Shown: positions 39,080 to 52,192 of the stretch, one piece after another
Layout of the letters: each line of letters opens with the position of its first letter
Numbering within the stretch: the first letter of the stretch is position 1
Assembly: GCA_900618425.1 (NCBI GenBank)
Contig: UZAN01040569.1
Coordinates: forward strand, 1-60,001
Direction of reading: 5' to 3'
Length of the DNA stretch: 60,001 nt
DNA from: Echinostoma caproni
Lineage: Eukaryota > Platyhelminthes > Trematoda > Plagiorchiida > Echinostomatidae
Position numbers and translations under genes: made by a program
The notes under the pieces: model-generated
Databases searched by the model: none
What the model was told of the DNA's origin: nothing
What the model saw: the letters and a program-made list of their open reading frames with translations, nothing else

Positions 39080-42000
39080 CAAACTGCCAATTCATGTCAA
39101 AAAGGACATCTGAACAAACATGAACTGGCATCTTTATTCAGCCCTAACATGAGCTGCATAACATAGTGGAACCTCTTGCAAGTGGTACTATTCTTCGTTG
39201 CTCAGTAGACAAAATTTTCTTAACGAATTAATTTTGCGGAGCTTCAACACTTATGATTTCCTGGAGTTTAGTTTGTTCTACTCAGAGTTTATGCGAGTGG
39301 ATAAATCAATTTCCGATTTTCCAGTATTCCTCCGGATTCTTTGCTTATACCACTGAATACAACTGATTTGTTCTATCATGTTTATTTTTGCGTTTTATTG
39401 CTAGAGAATTAAGCTTATTCTCCCAATTCCTTTTTATTTTATCAATCTGCAGCTGCCTATTGAGCGTCTATTGTACTAAAACAGTTTTCTCCCTAATGCC
39501 AGTGCATCCAAAATGTTTCCAAGTAAAATGGTATTTGATACCTGGCTTCCACGCGAAATCAATGCGTATTCTCATTCTCCCACCGCGTGTGCTCTCAAGA
39601 AGCATACGTGCACAAGAACAAACATCTTTTAATCCCCATGGTGTCTTACATCCCTACAGATTTCCCCATTATACCGAACCTGTTCACCATGATTTAAGTG
39701 CATGGCTGAATTAAAAAATGTCTTTGTCATAAATTTCTGCAAAACTGCAATTCGTTTATGCAACTGCATTGTTACGTGATAGTCACTGGATACTCCCCGT
39801 TAGATGAACTGAAGCAAATATTTGACTGCTTTGACTTGATTCGGTACCGCTTTTTACTCTTTCCGTAAATTAATGGCTGGTGCGTTTTGTTCATTTTAGT
39901 GGTCACTTCAAAATCAATTAACATTCCCAAATTATCCGAGTTTTTGGACAATGAATTTCGATTTGTTGAGTCCCAGACACAGTTTCTTTTGCAAAGATTG
40001 AAACTAATAACTACTTGTCTGCCTAAATCAGTCTTGGTTCTTACGCCTACTACTGTTCCAAGACAGCGAATGTGAAAAAATGGCAGAGAACTAAAAGGTT
40101 TGCAATGTTGCCTTGTGAAAACATCTACCAAAACGTTTGCTGGATTACGTAAAGGAATTTATTTTTAGAATTTGACAACCAATTTACTTCCTTCTGTATG
40201 TTGATGACAGACAAACCATTGGATTCCACATTAATACGTGTCTCGTGCACAAAACGATGATCTTTTTCCCCTTTAATTCATCATTAAATGAATGAGATTA
40301 CACTTCTTGAATGTAATTAGGTGATGAATAGTTGAGAAGCAGAGAAAGAACGATAGGGGAGAAGGGATTCGTGGGTTGAATGGGTAGAGTTGAGCAGCTT
40401 ATCGCAATCAATGCTCAATCGTCGGTGTTGCGCTCCTCTAGGGCGGACCGCGTGACGTTCGCATTCACAATAGTTGATAGCATTCAGACACCTACTTGCA
40501 TATGGTACGAGAAGGTAAAATATCAGACTAATGGAGAATGATTTATCAGTCGAGATGAAGATGAGTGGATACCCTTGGGTGTATTTTGTTCTTCTACTGT
40601 ACTTGTTGATCTCATTCTCTCTGTCTGTATCAAAGTCGGGTTGTATTTGTGTTCTCACTGCAGTCATTTCGCATACGGTCGATGCACGTTACTTTATATG
40701 ATAAACCTTTGTGTCTCATAACACGTAGGGGAGAACAAAAGAATATTTAGTTAAATTTGTTCACTTCAGTACTGAAATATAAGGTGATTACAGAAAAGCT
40801 CACTTAATCTCACCAAATTATTCTATCTACGAGGGTATCCATCGAACGTTATCAAATTGGTTACACGGCAACTAGATTCGTAACAATGATCATATTTTGA
40901 TTACGCTTTTTCAGATAATCATTTTTATCTCGCGACATGATCGACCCTCAACACCGCCAAAGACCAGTGAGCAACTGTTTTGTTCTTGTGAGTCCCCAAC
41001 AGTGTGTATTACAGTGGAGGAGCGTTGGGTTGATCGACGAAAGCTTAGATGAATAATTGGTTGAGCTACTAAATGTGCATAAATTTCACTGGTTAATTTT
41101 TCTGAGTCCACAAGGAGACGAGCTAAATGGGGAAGAGTTGAATTGCGATAACAAGAAGTACGGGAATATGAAACTTTAAAACCAGCTTCCGTGGCGGATC
41201 TGGGCATGGCTCTATACGGTTAGGTATGTGTGTACAAATGAAGGAGTTGGTTAGATGCAGTAATGTGTCTAGTAACAATATTATTTGTAAGGATCACTAT
41301 GGTAAGTCCACTGTATTTCAATAGATGTTTTAAACATCTTCTCACAAGAATACAATCTTTCTCCTTTGAACTTAAGATCATTCGTTGAATCATGAAAATT
41401 TACCGTCAGAGACTAAGTCAAAGGCACTTTTACCTCCAATGAATGCAAAAGGAATAGAAAGTTCTATCATAAATAGTGCAGAAGCAAAACGGATAAAGAA
41501 CTGCACTGTGTAACACCCCTTGTTTGACAGTGAGAGACGACGTAAAAGTAAAATGGTTTGCGAAGAATAATAATAATCAACTGACCATGAGTAAAATGAA
41601 TCATAGCAAAATGAGCTATCGAATCCGAAGTTAAAACCCATCATATCGATTAGCAATCGCTGCTAAATTCACTGAGTGATAAAGGATGATTTGACCTCTT
41701 GACTAGAGATACAGACATGTTGAAGTTATTCGTTAACGATTCGGTTGAGAACAAGCTTGTTCAACCAGATTGATTAACTCTGAATGTATCAAAGCGTCCA
41801 TTCATTCACAGGACTGGACAACATCTGTTTTGTGAAAAACAGAGCGCTTTTAACTTGTTTCACATTCTCAGCACCGTCATGTTGCTTTATTGAGCTCCTC
41901 AGTAGAATTTGTCGAGGACATTCTAAACATGAGAATTCACAATGAATCTATATTCAGCCCGTGAGAATGGTTTTGACCATTTGCACACAATAATCGCCAA

Positions 42001-45000
42001 AGATGCATCAGAATAGGATACAACATCCAGTTTTTTCAGTTGTGTTCAAATCAGGCTCACATTTGCAAATGACTGAGTTGTAACCTGAACAACAAGCAAA
42101 TTTTACAAAAGCAATCAGCAATTCAAAGTTCTCCAACTAAACATCTGATCACTGAAAACTAGAAAATCAATAAAATTAATGAGATTTGGATGAAATTGTA
42201 CAAAATTTACAATTACCAATGTCGTGACATAACTGCTGATAAGGATAAATAGATTGAAAAAAATAGTTATTTGGATTAAGTCGGAGAAAACGATTACTTA
42301 ACACAGGTGCATCTCTGCGTTTTCGAATGTTTGAGCGGTCCCTCAAAATATATGGCTTTGAATCCACAAACAAATAACAACTTTTCTTCCTCTTCGCTGT
42401 ACAATGATTTCTCGATAATAAGCTTTTATTTTTAGCTCATTTCGGTGGATTTTTCTCCCGTGAAAGAAACCGGTTTCTGCCGGGGAGAACAGTTGAATGA
42501 ATCAGCTTTTTATTTAGTTTAATCAACAAACGCTTCAATTTGATTCACTCAACTCGAACCGGGATTGTTCCGCTTTTCGGATCAATGCAGTGAAGCGATC
42601 AGGAGGAAATGAAAGCGCAATGTCGACCCATGTAAGAAGTGTCATGGATGGTCCCAGCTAGTGTTCGGCCATGCAGTTCCTGTCACCAATAGACCACTAT
42701 ATGGATAACTAAACGCAGACACACAAAATACACGAGAATCAGTGCTCATTTTTGACCAAAAACAAAGATGTTGGTTGGCAGTCAAGCAGGATTAAAATGA
42801 GAACGGAAATGTGTATCTATCTTGTCAAATGTACCAATCACCTCTGCGAAGTTTCCTGTAATAGTGCAACAAATTCACGGTTTTTTTCTACATATATTTC
42901 CAATCGGAGACGCAGCGACAGCTGCTCTTTGTGTAAATCAAAGCTGTGATTCGATATTAGGATTGCGAATTAGATACTGCTAACCAAAACAGAATTACCC
43001 AAATACCCTTTTAGTCAATATGATGATGATAGGAGAAGAGTCTCATTTAGGCTCAAAACCAATCTTGAAGTGAACAGTATACGCTTTCGGTAAACTCTCA
43101 TCTTGTCTTTATTACGCTCAACTCCTGAACGTAATCAGTCCAGTTTGCTACGAGAGGTGTACTATTTTCGGACACGCCGTTCTTAAGCTGTTCATGTGTA
43201 AATCATTGCTTAATAATATTATATTAATAAATCAGCTTCATGTCGCAAATCAAAAGATTTTGAAAACAAGTGTCCATCTAACGTCTACGTTTATGAATGA
43301 GTGGACGGGTCTCTACCGGGAATATATACCTGACGGGCGAAAATCACCTGTAAAACAGTCTTGTGCTACCAGACGCTCAGATTATATCACTTTAATCGAT
43401 TTTTTATCGATGAATTCGGAGTGAAAACTTGTTATTTGTCTTCATTCATTGTATTCTAACCACGCACTTCCAATAGGCATCTTCCATGGGATACACATGT
43501 ATTGCGCTCATGTTCATGAATTGAGTGTATTCATCGCTACTTTTACCCAGTGTATTTACTTCTGCCTAAGGTTATTCAAAACATCAAAGCGTGTAAATTC
43601 GGTTTTATAACTGAAATTTCTTACCCAAGACAACGTTTACCGGCTAGACTTTAAATGACCTTTAGTAATGTGAGCAACCAATTTCAGCATTTTAGAGCAC
43701 ATTTGTGTAGGTCATTATTTGCAGCTCATCAGTAATTTGTTTCGGCTGTTGACGTAGTTATATTTGCATTCAAACGGCCTGGTCCATCATATATGAAATT
43801 CACTGAGTTTCGGAGCATAGTTAGTAGTTAGTACATATTACTCATAACAAAGGCTTGCTTCTGTTCTCCAGAATTAATATTTGTGTAATTTCACTACAGA
43901 TTATTGGTCGCCATTGAGATTAGCCATCGACCTTCGATCATCAGGGTTCATACATTGTGTTAGTCTCACACTGAGTTTGTTGATTTTGGAACCCACCGAA
44001 CAAACATGTAGACTTTGTCAATTGAGTGCCTTCGTTTTGGTTCGGTATACCTGCGCGTTCGTGATTCCACCAGGTTGGTTTGAATTGCCGCTGATAATAC
44101 AAATCCTGCAAACGCGCATCCATCATCAAGCTGATATCTCGTTTAGTGAGGTGCAAACTCTTCAGCGTTTGCCTTGCTTTGAATACATCAATCGGCTCTT
44201 CTTTAGAGCTGTTCCCTTGGCGCATGGATACCAAGCGCATCTCCGTTTGCCTCCGTATGGTAGCGATTAGTTTACATCCCAAACCGCGCACCAGCTGTCG
44301 CTTTAACGCGACTCAATTGGTGCTGCCTTTTGTCGTTATTAACCTCTTCTAAACACGGAAACCCATTCTCTTAACTCTTTGCGATAAGTTGAATGCATTT
44401 AAGTTTTTTTCAATCCAAATGGCTTTCTATTAAGTAGTTTTGATGACTGCTGTAGTGCGAATAATTTTATTTTTATCTCATCAACAGATGATTGTGCAGG
44501 GTGTTCTCAAACATCCTCGGTTTTCCTTTCCATTGGATCGGGACAGTCAGCCCAACTGAACTGTTTTGTTCAAGACGGGGAGAGAATCTCTTAAAATCTG
44601 TACACGAAATTTAAACGGACACTTTTACTCCACAGGATGACGTTGAACTTTTACGCAAACTGTAATAGTTCCTGTTTAGATTTTCAATCAACATAACTAA
44701 GAGGGACAGTTAGGAAACCATTCTTGGATCGACAAAAAATCGCTCGGCTTTTACCAATGTAAGAATCAAAAATTATGTTCAAATTATATCCGCTAAAAAT
44801 ATTTTCATTTATCTCATCTGAATTTTCCAGTTGTTGCTCTATCAGCCGCGATATCAGTCTAAACGCCTTGGAAACAACATACAGAATGTACCGAGATGTT
44901 GAGTCAGATTGGATCGATAAATCAGACGAGAGAAACAAATGTAACCCAATGATTTCCGGAATTCTCATACGTTTTCCTTTTTTCCTCTAAAAAGCACCAC

Positions 45001-45570
45001 GTGAGCAAAACCTTGATATGTGCTCACAGAACCCTATCCAGTAAGTTGCTGGTGAAATATTCTCTCAGTTAAAAATAATTGAGCTAAAATAATTTGACCT
45101 GAATAGGAATACATTACCAAAAATAAGAGCTCCAAAACCTCTAGAAGCATTCTGCTCCCCGTTAAAAATCCGCAAGGTGATTTCACAGTCTATCCCGCTC
45201 ACTGAGAGCTTGACGTCTTATTGTCACATTGGTAATGCTCACATGATTTCTACTAAAAACTGTCCAATAGTGCTTTGGATATCCCGAATTGGTAACGCAA
45301 TCATTAATAACCTGAGTTTGAGCATCTGCCGGAGCCAGTTTCGTACGGAATTTAACATATTTCTTAAGTCCAAGTAGTACAACAAGGTGGCAAACAAGTG
45401 CGTTTTCAGATATTTGTATTTATGCCAATAGACCTCAATATATGAAAACAAAAAATTGTTTATCCGTGGTTTAGAATAGGGAATCGTGAAAATATATATC
45501 ACTACTTGGGAATAAAATTGTCTTGGGAAAATAAAATAAAATCACAGATTGCTGGAAACAATTTCATGAG
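39080..45570. other. Gene-poor stretch with unassigned open frames
   Basis: Several open frames of 90-130 codons occur (39,388-39,714 +, 39,772-40,131 -, 40,317-40,667 -, 43,881-44,270 + with 43,941-44,291 -), none with a recognisable family motif. A short frame at 42,752-42,949 includes CIYLVKCTN, faintly like the start of a Penelope GIY-YIG domain but without the rest. Confidence 0.4.
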
Positions 45571-45579
45571 ATTGCAAAT

Positions 45580-45948
45580 CCGATCTGTGTATGCTCATTT
45601 AATTGCTACTTTGGAACAACGTTCTTGAGCCGCACGGTCAGGCGATTGTCCGAAAGGATTCGTGAACACCACCCTGTGTGGCTGAACACCGGAACGATTA
45701 AGCCACTCACCAGTGCAGTGGTTACACACCTGGCTGAAACAAATTACATTGCGGACGTGTCCGAGGATTTCCGCCTCCTGTGTAAAGTTCGTGGGCGATT
45801 ATCGAGGGAGGTTCGCTGTCGGATGCTAGCTACGACCGAAGCGGTGGGCATTCGTCTGCAGAATCTCCACTCTGTGTGCCCAAAAGCAATTTGCACCAGT
45901 GCCAAAGCTTCACTGGCCCACCCTCCACACACAGCCTATCACGAGTAA
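45580..45948 (+). mobile_element. Penelope-like element, GIY-YIG endonuclease end (copy 1)
   Basis: A single open frame covers nearly the whole C-terminal GIY-YIG endonuclease of a Penelope-like retroelement: a leading ICVCSFNCYFGTT, then RTVRRLSERIREHHPVW with the conserved Arg and His, a SAVVTHLAET block, and LATTEAVGI with the conserved catalytic Glu. The second Tyr of the GIY-YIG signature is replaced (GTTFLS where GTTYIG would be usual), which should disable cleavage. A frameshift near 45,875 separates the final block: the neighbouring frame reads CAQKQFAPVPKLHWP, matching the end of copy 2. The reverse-transcriptase part that should precede it is absent, so this is a 3' fragment. Confidence 0.82.
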
Positions 45949-46204
45949 TCTCGATAATCGGATGAGTGGACAAACAAATATGTCATCGTGGTAAACCCGA
46001 TTTCCGGTCTCATGGTCAAACATTTTCTAGCAATCTGTGATTTTATTTTATTTTTCCGAGAAAATGTTTTCCCGGAGAAAGTATTTATATATTGAGAATA
46101 TAAATATCTGAAAACGAGCTTCTTAATCACTATTTTGTTTTGTTTGTTTGCTCTGTGGGACTATTTCGACAAAACCAGGATAGTGGGAATGGGATTGGAG
46201 ATGT

Positions 46205-46430
46205 GTAAAGCTCGATCGTTGCTCACCTGGTAGAGACGGGACACTTAGTTGACATGTGCTCGGCATTTACAGCCATTAATCGAGTCTCACCACAACCCTC
46301 GAGAGCAATACGGTTTTGGACGTTAGCAACCGCAGAGGCGATTAGCATCCGACTCATGAAGCCTGAGCTGCGCGCACAACGCAAATTGATTGAAGTTCTC
46401 GAACTCCCTTGGCCAAGGGAAGAGGAAATC
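46205..46430 (+). mobile_element. Penelope-like element, GIY-YIG C-terminal fragment (copy 2)
   Basis: Reads AHLVETGHLVD, then LATAEAISIRL with the conserved Glu, then RAQRKLIEVLELPWP. This is the same order as copy 1 about 600 bases upstream and in the same orientation, but it begins mid-domain. The frame is open through 46,586, although similarity stops near the PWP block. The two copies differ at many residues, so they are separate old insertions or members of different subfamilies rather than a recent duplication. Confidence 0.8.
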
Positions 46431-47379
46431 GCTCGTTCACACGACCATGACGTAATAACTTTGCGTGATATAAACAGCGCACAAATTTGGACATATCTTG
46501 GGTTCATTGCCAACCACATGACTTTTCCACTTTTTTGTTTGACCGTATTGAAATTGTTTCATATAAATGTGATTGTAAAGGCTTGAAAAGGAATTCACCG
46601 AAAACATATGTTGGCCTACATTGTGTTCTTAGTTAGATAACAATCCTTCAAGTCTTCCGATCTACAAATCCGTCAGAAGAGTTCATGTGAAAGCGACAGT
46701 TATTTGTAATCGAACACTAGTGATAACTAACTTCACAAGCTAGCTGAGAATAATTAGATCGAATGGCTGTAATGCTTTAAGTCTATCATTTGAAATGAAT
46801 AAATATTTGGATGGCGGAAAATAAACTTTATTTTCTTCGGGTTTCTGACTCCTGATTGATAGAAAATTCGTACAATTCAAAGGGAAATTTAACGAACGGA
46901 ATATCTGACCAATCACTTATTGGAACACTCGAATTGAGGACATTTTTGGCTATTTTTCAAACAACAGCTCTTTAGGTTGAAAAGTTCCTCAGAGTTAATT
47001 TCGATTTATTTTGCTCCTTTTGCATGAAAAGATGTTTTACTTTTGTGATAGTAGCCTTCTTCTGGAATTACCACTGGCGTTCGTCAGTGACTGAGATTTT
47101 GCGGATAAGTTTGTTTATTGAAACCCGGCCTTCCATAAAGGACAAAATAACATGAAATTATTTACAGTGAAGCTAAAATGGAGCTATTCATTCATATGTT
47201 CCTGTTTATTTGTTTTCCGCATTTTCGGTTCACTTGTCTGTACGCATTTCTACCATTCATATTGTGATCGCTGCTGCGTTGGTCATATGCTTGTAAAACA
47301 ATATATACTAGCACAGAGGATGGCGACAAAAGTCGTTTCCATTCACTCATTATCATGTCAGCTAATATTCAAATGAACA

Positions 47380-48100
47380 CGAAATGCACAATTTTTGTTT
47401 AACACGACATCCTACCGCCAGATTGATGGTGTTGCTATAGTTTTACCCCTTGGATCTGTTCTCATCGACATGTGTATTGCCATATTTGAGAAAACTTACT
47501 GCTCGAAAGCTATTATTTGTTTTGAACACTAGCACTGTTATATAGACGATAATGTCTGCCCGGTTGACAAGAAAGCTGAGCTCGACCATGATGGGTCAGA
47601 AGTCAACGCAACACATTCGTCAAATAAGTTCACAACTAGAATACGGGACAATGATTGTCTTTCTGGTTCGGAGTTTCATCTGACTAGACACCCAGCTGGC
47701 TCTTTCCAGATAAGGATCTACCAAAAAGCAACACAGACCTAACAGTACACATTTCCATGGTTAAACCCCACTCTATCAAAAACGCAACATCGTAAGCTGT
47801 CTCCCGTGGAAAGGAAGGCTCGTCTGTTCAGAAGCTACTATAAAGGTCGAACATGAATTAGTGAGGAGAAGCTTACCGGAAAATGAGTATTCATATACGA
47901 TTATCAAATGTAATGGAACTAAATAAAATAAGACAACAAAAATACCACAAGCGGAGAAGGTCCTTCTTACAAAAGTTCCATTCAAAGATATCAACTTTGA
48001 CAGAGTCAATATGGAGTTTTCCTCCGCAGTGAAATCCACTTTTGATGCCGCTCAGTCCTCTGCGTCACCAAAAAGTCCGTTGCTAGAACAAAGATGAGCT
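47380..48100 (+). mobile_element. Penelope-like element, reverse-transcriptase fragment
   Basis: Begins with YRQIDGVAIVLPLGSVLID, the Penelope-type block normally read as DGVAMGSPLGP. Then come a stop, a catalytic box CYIDDN (about 47,538-47,555, both Asp kept), a thumb-region block ending IRIYQKATQT, and the connector with ISEEKL in one frame and KVLLTKVPFKDINFD in another. The connector normally leads into the GIY-YIG domain, but the element breaks off near 48,100 before it. Multiple stops and frameshifts make it a dead copy. It has the same orientation as the two GIY-YIG fragments just upstream. Confidence 0.8.
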
Positions 48101-48379
48101 ACATTCTATCAATTTAAGTAAAGAGAAAAAGTCAACAGAGTTATTCGCACTACAACAGTCATCGAAACTACTACATTTACGATCGAACAGTATTAGCAGT
48201 TATTTTTTTCCCAGTAGGCTATCTAATGTGATTCCACTCAATGGCCACTCTATTTTGTAACACCTGCTCAGATGGTGCAACTGTGAGTGATCCTGAACTG
48301 AGTGTATGATATCTGTTTTTCAAGCGCATTTAGAAGAATTCTGTCAGTGTTCAAGATCAGTTGTCTGTTAGCAAAGCAC

Positions 48380-48750
48380 CATCGCGGCAGAAACTTTATC
48401 CATGCTCAATGGACCGGATGGTGCATCACTTCAAAACTTACTCTCCAGTGCTGAAGCCACAGTTTTGAGCTACCTAATCGTTTCTATTTCGTCACTCTTT
48501 ACTTAATGGAGTGTGTCGTGAAGAGAAAGATGTTATTAGGCACTTCCCTCATCCGTGTGAAAACCGATAGATTGGGGGAAGAGAAGTCACCAGGTGATAT
48601 CATAATCGACGATTGATCACCTTGCAAAATGGAACACCTTTTGTGTCTAATCACGCATGAGTTGATAAATGAAACTGGTCGACTTGGAGTAGAATGACGC
48701 CGGTAAGATAATTGATGTGTGTGATGGGGAAAGGCAGATCCAGTCATTGG
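48380..48750 (+). other. Possible faint LINE reverse-transcriptase remnant
   Basis: LNGPDGASLQNLLSSAEATV (about 48,402-48,461) resembles the GPDG start of a LINE reverse transcriptase, and broken frames continue behind it. The similarity is short and may be chance. Confidence 0.25.
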
Positions 48751-49689
48751 AAGCTAACAATGATGGATAACGTTATCGGATTGAAAGTGCAAGATCATGG
48801 AAAACCCATTGTTCCCACAAGCGCGTAAAGTGGGCGGTGATTTGCGGGAGTAGATGGCTATGGCCCAGACCATTGACAAGACTTGAAAATCCATCGTTTC
48901 GATAAAATTCTCTTGATTGTTTGCAGAGAGGGAAGAACTTTAAGCACAGTGACAGTGCCAGCAGACACAATAAAATGAATGCTATTCCCCGTTGCTCCGT
49001 TGCCTAACCTTCCTCACCGTTTAATGCAAAGAGAAAGCTACCATAAGAGATTGACTCCACTGGCAAACCTGATTGGTTGAAATTGATGTTGGAAGTGAAA
49101 AGATTACAGAGTTCATCTGCAAAATATACGTATTGGATGTAATATTATTTTCGTTCAAATAACCTTGTCTCTCTAATAGTATAAGAATATACCCAAAGTT
49201 CGTATTCCATTTTTAAATATTGAATTCAGCAGGTATGTCAACATATTTCCCCAGTAAATGATTTGAGATATTTTCCTGAAAATACGTTGTCATTTTGAAA
49301 TGTCCTTTGGGTAGAAGTTCTCAGTTGTACTCAGATTTATCCTCTGGTGTAACGGGACGAACAACGAATAAAGCGTTTTGTCTCTTTCGTGTCTACGCGT
49401 AGGAAATGAATCTACAAACTAATAAATTTGGCTACCAAAAAGGCAAGGCCATCTAGGTATCCCACAAACATCGTCAAGCATTGTTTCGAATGAGAATCAT
49501 CACCACCAATTCCACCATGATCAAAAAAGAGATTGATTCGAGTGGTAAATATTTAGCTTATTCAGATTCATATGCTCAGATTAACCCATTCGATCAATAC
49601 AGGGCCTAGACACTATATAAGTGATTAGGTTCCACTTCTTGCAAGTTTGTGGAATTCCCACAAATCAGATGACTCTAATTTGCGATACA

Positions 49690-49745
49690 ATTCTTTGGGA
49701 GATCTGACAGCTGTTTCATCCCTGCTGGGACCCATGAGCACTATG
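49690..49745 (-). mobile_element. SINE tail fragment
   Basis: The minus strand reads CTCATGGGTCCCAGCAGG and then GATGAAACAGCTGTC, matching the tail of the SINE copies at 35.8 and 51.7 kb. No tRNA-like head is present. Confidence 0.5.
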
Positions 49746-50835
49746 TTTGAGCACTAACATTTACTAATTTCGCCATAACGATGTTCGTCAACAATGCATC
49801 AAATAATGAGCTCCTTCTCACTGTACATCCTTGCGTACTTGTTTCTTCGTTAAACTACAATCTCATGCTATCGATACACACGACCAGAAATTACTGGAGT
49901 TTGCCTACCGCTAATTTAACGGCTTTCCCAAATTTACCGACCGAAAGTCCGACGAGTGCGACGATATTTTGGAACTGGTCATTAAAAAATAATGGCAAAC
50001 CTTCCAGTGAAATCAGTCTACTTGTTGTTTGCAGGGATGCGAGCAGTGCAATTGATAAAATCAAAGGAGTTGTGTGGATGAACTTAGCATATTTCGCTCC
50101 TGACTAAATTGAACATTGTTCTGGACAAGTTTATGTTTGTTATGTTTTTTGATATACATACATATGCATTTCCTTAATCTGCACTTCGAAATCTCACCAT
50201 CTTCTTCATTCACATGCCACTCACCGCTGGCACTGAACAACGCTTTTCTGACCGAAATATGTTTTCTTGTTTGGTCGATACATTGGCCTGCAAACGTTGA
50301 GGGCAAGAATCATAAACACGCAAATCGCACCAGCAGCTGTTCCATCAGTTCGCCTCATTCTTACAGTAATTATTCCATATGGTCTTGTTTGCAATAGAGC
50401 GCTAATTGAAAGCGAGGATTGAAGAGCAAAAAACCTATACGCGATAATCCAGAATCAATAGCTTGCATGAAGCTTTAGGTTGAGAATAGATCCCTGTCGA
50501 ACACTATGCTGAGAATAGAATTTAATTTGATGAAAAAATACAGAACGATAGATTATTGCTTATTGATGACAAACTATTTCTACAAATTGTAACTATTTCA
50601 TTAGGAACTCTTTTGCACTGATACGTATACAGTGGCAGAAATATTACCACTAGTGCACTTGAAACACTGTAGAGAAAAATGGAATATTCATCAAAATTTT
50701 TTCAGCGTTATAATTATATACCACCGGTCAGCGAGTATCACATTTTATATTGTTCCAAATGTAAAATAGCAGAGTGAGGAACACGCAGGCACACGCGGAC
50801 ACGTGACACACATGCCTTGAGAGCCAGCCAGATGG

Positions 50836-50856
50836 CCGGATGGATGGATGGATGGA
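50836..50856. repeat. GGAT tetranucleotide repeat
   Basis: About five perfect units. Confidence 0.85.
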
Positions 50857-51593
50857 CACAATAGTTACCCAGCGCATCATTTTCACCCCACTCGGCAGTC
50901 GATACTTTGGCAATGGCATCCGTTCGTATCAGATTGGAATTAATCATTCATGCCGGTGATTGTTTGCCGTCACCTTGGAAACATTATGGATCCAGTTATT
51001 GCCTCATCTTGATAATTTCTTACGCAGTTCTATATACACGATGCGTACTGCTGTGTGGGTCAAACATTTTGTTATACGACTCAGCGCTTCAGTTTACCAA
51101 ACTGTTATCATTGCATCGGGGTTCAGGATGGACCAGACAATGTTATCTTATCTGAGTGTTCCCAGTGAATAGGATATTTAGTCAACTGGACATCGTAAAC
51201 GCAAATGTTTGCTCTTGTGCATGCCGTATTTGAAATAAATTACCTACTTTGGAAACAGGGTAGAGATTACTTGCTTGGATAGTTAAAAGTTCCGTGCCTA
51301 AATTAAGCATATTTAGTTATTTTACGTTGTGTATGAGCGGATACAATAAACCGATTTCACTTGGCGCCTAGTACAATCGGTAACCTTAGCGAAAACCATG
51401 GTTATGAATAAATTGACTCCGTCAAATCATATCTCTTCAATGATTATTTTTTACCGCGAAAACTGAACAAAACACAATACATTCATGCATACATTGGTCA
51501 GGTTCAGAATGCTTCCAATAGAGTCATAACTCTGAAGGCTAGTGCTAAGATCAGCGGGATATGCAGCCTACAATAAGCTTGCAATGATGGGTC

Positions 51594-51735
51594 TGGTCAG
51601 CTGCCCGGTGGCCAAGTGCGTAGTATGTTTGCGTTCGACCTGTGAGGTCCGAAGTTTGATCCTCGGAAGAATCGATGGATTCACACTGCCGATGAGACCC
51701 AGTCAGGCAGAAACCGTTGCACATTACTTCCTAGC
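51594..51735 (+). mobile_element. tRNA-derived SINE copy
   Basis: The head carries GGTGGCCAAGTGCGTAG (A-box-like, of the tRNA-Ser/Leu type) and GAAGTTTGATCCT (B-box-like, near 51,651-51,663), about 40 bases apart. The tail GATGAGACCCAGTCAGGCAG followed by AAACCGTTGC corresponds to the tails at 35.8, 38.4 and 49.7 kb. The open frame across it is incidental. Confidence 0.6.
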
Positions 51736-52004
51736 CTTCAGTTCACGAGTTATTTATCTTTTGTACAACGAACTTCATCATTTAAAATACAAAAGGTTTT
51801 TAAGGCCAATGTGCTTTCACCCGTTAAATGCTAATTGGACTACGTTTCGCCCTTTCTACTTTGAGGAATGTAAGCAGCAGAAAGTTGTATTAGCACATAG
51901 GAATCGCTTTATTTGAATAGATATTAGATTAGAACCTTTTCCATAAACATATCATAAACATATTTCATACCTAATAGTTTAGTAGAAGCTAGATAGCAGA
52001 AAAA

Positions 52005-52021
52005 TGAGAGAGAGAGAGAGG
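52005..52021. repeat. GA dinucleotide repeat
   Basis: Short GA run just downstream (minus-strand sense) of the putative poly(A) signal of the Ig gene. Confidence 0.8.
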
Positions 52022-52069
52022 AAAACACTCAGGCAATAGAGGAAAGGGATGTGCGTTGGATATTGTTTG

Positions 52070-52075
52070 TTTATT
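52070..52075 (-). terminator. Possible polyadenylation signal of the Ig gene
   Basis: AATAAA on the minus strand, 118 bases after the proposed stop codon at 52,193-52,195. It depends on the last-exon call being right. Confidence 0.35.
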
Positions 52076-52192
52076 TGTTATTGTTTGTCTGTCATTTTCC
52101 GGTAATGGTTTTGTTCAAATTGCACAAGGATCAAAATCTTGCTTGCTGTTTTCATTATTGTGATAGATATGCGACGGACTTGTGATCATCTA

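Larger units (their letters stand above)
48755..51590. other. Stretch without recognised genes
   Basis: It contains a SINE tail at 49,690-49,745 and a GGAT repeat at 50,836-50,856. Unassigned open frames: 49,781-50,107 (+), with an antisense frame also open, and 50,960-51,172 (+), which ends in a stop and has protein-like composition but no family I know. Confidence 0.4.

Noticed and set aside
39772..40131. 119-codon minus-strand open frame, with a 62-codon plus-strand frame opposite
   Set aside because: Neither shows family motifs. The plus-strand frame follows a weak acceptor-like TTTTAG but has no partner exons.
42752..42949. CIYLVKCTN stretch that could begin a Penelope GIY-YIG domain
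   Set aside because: The following residues do not continue the domain in any frame, so the similarity is too short to call.
43881..44291. Overlapping open frames of about 115-130 codons on both strands
   Set aside because: No recognisable domain, no convincing splice sites, and both strands are open, which suggests composition rather than coding.
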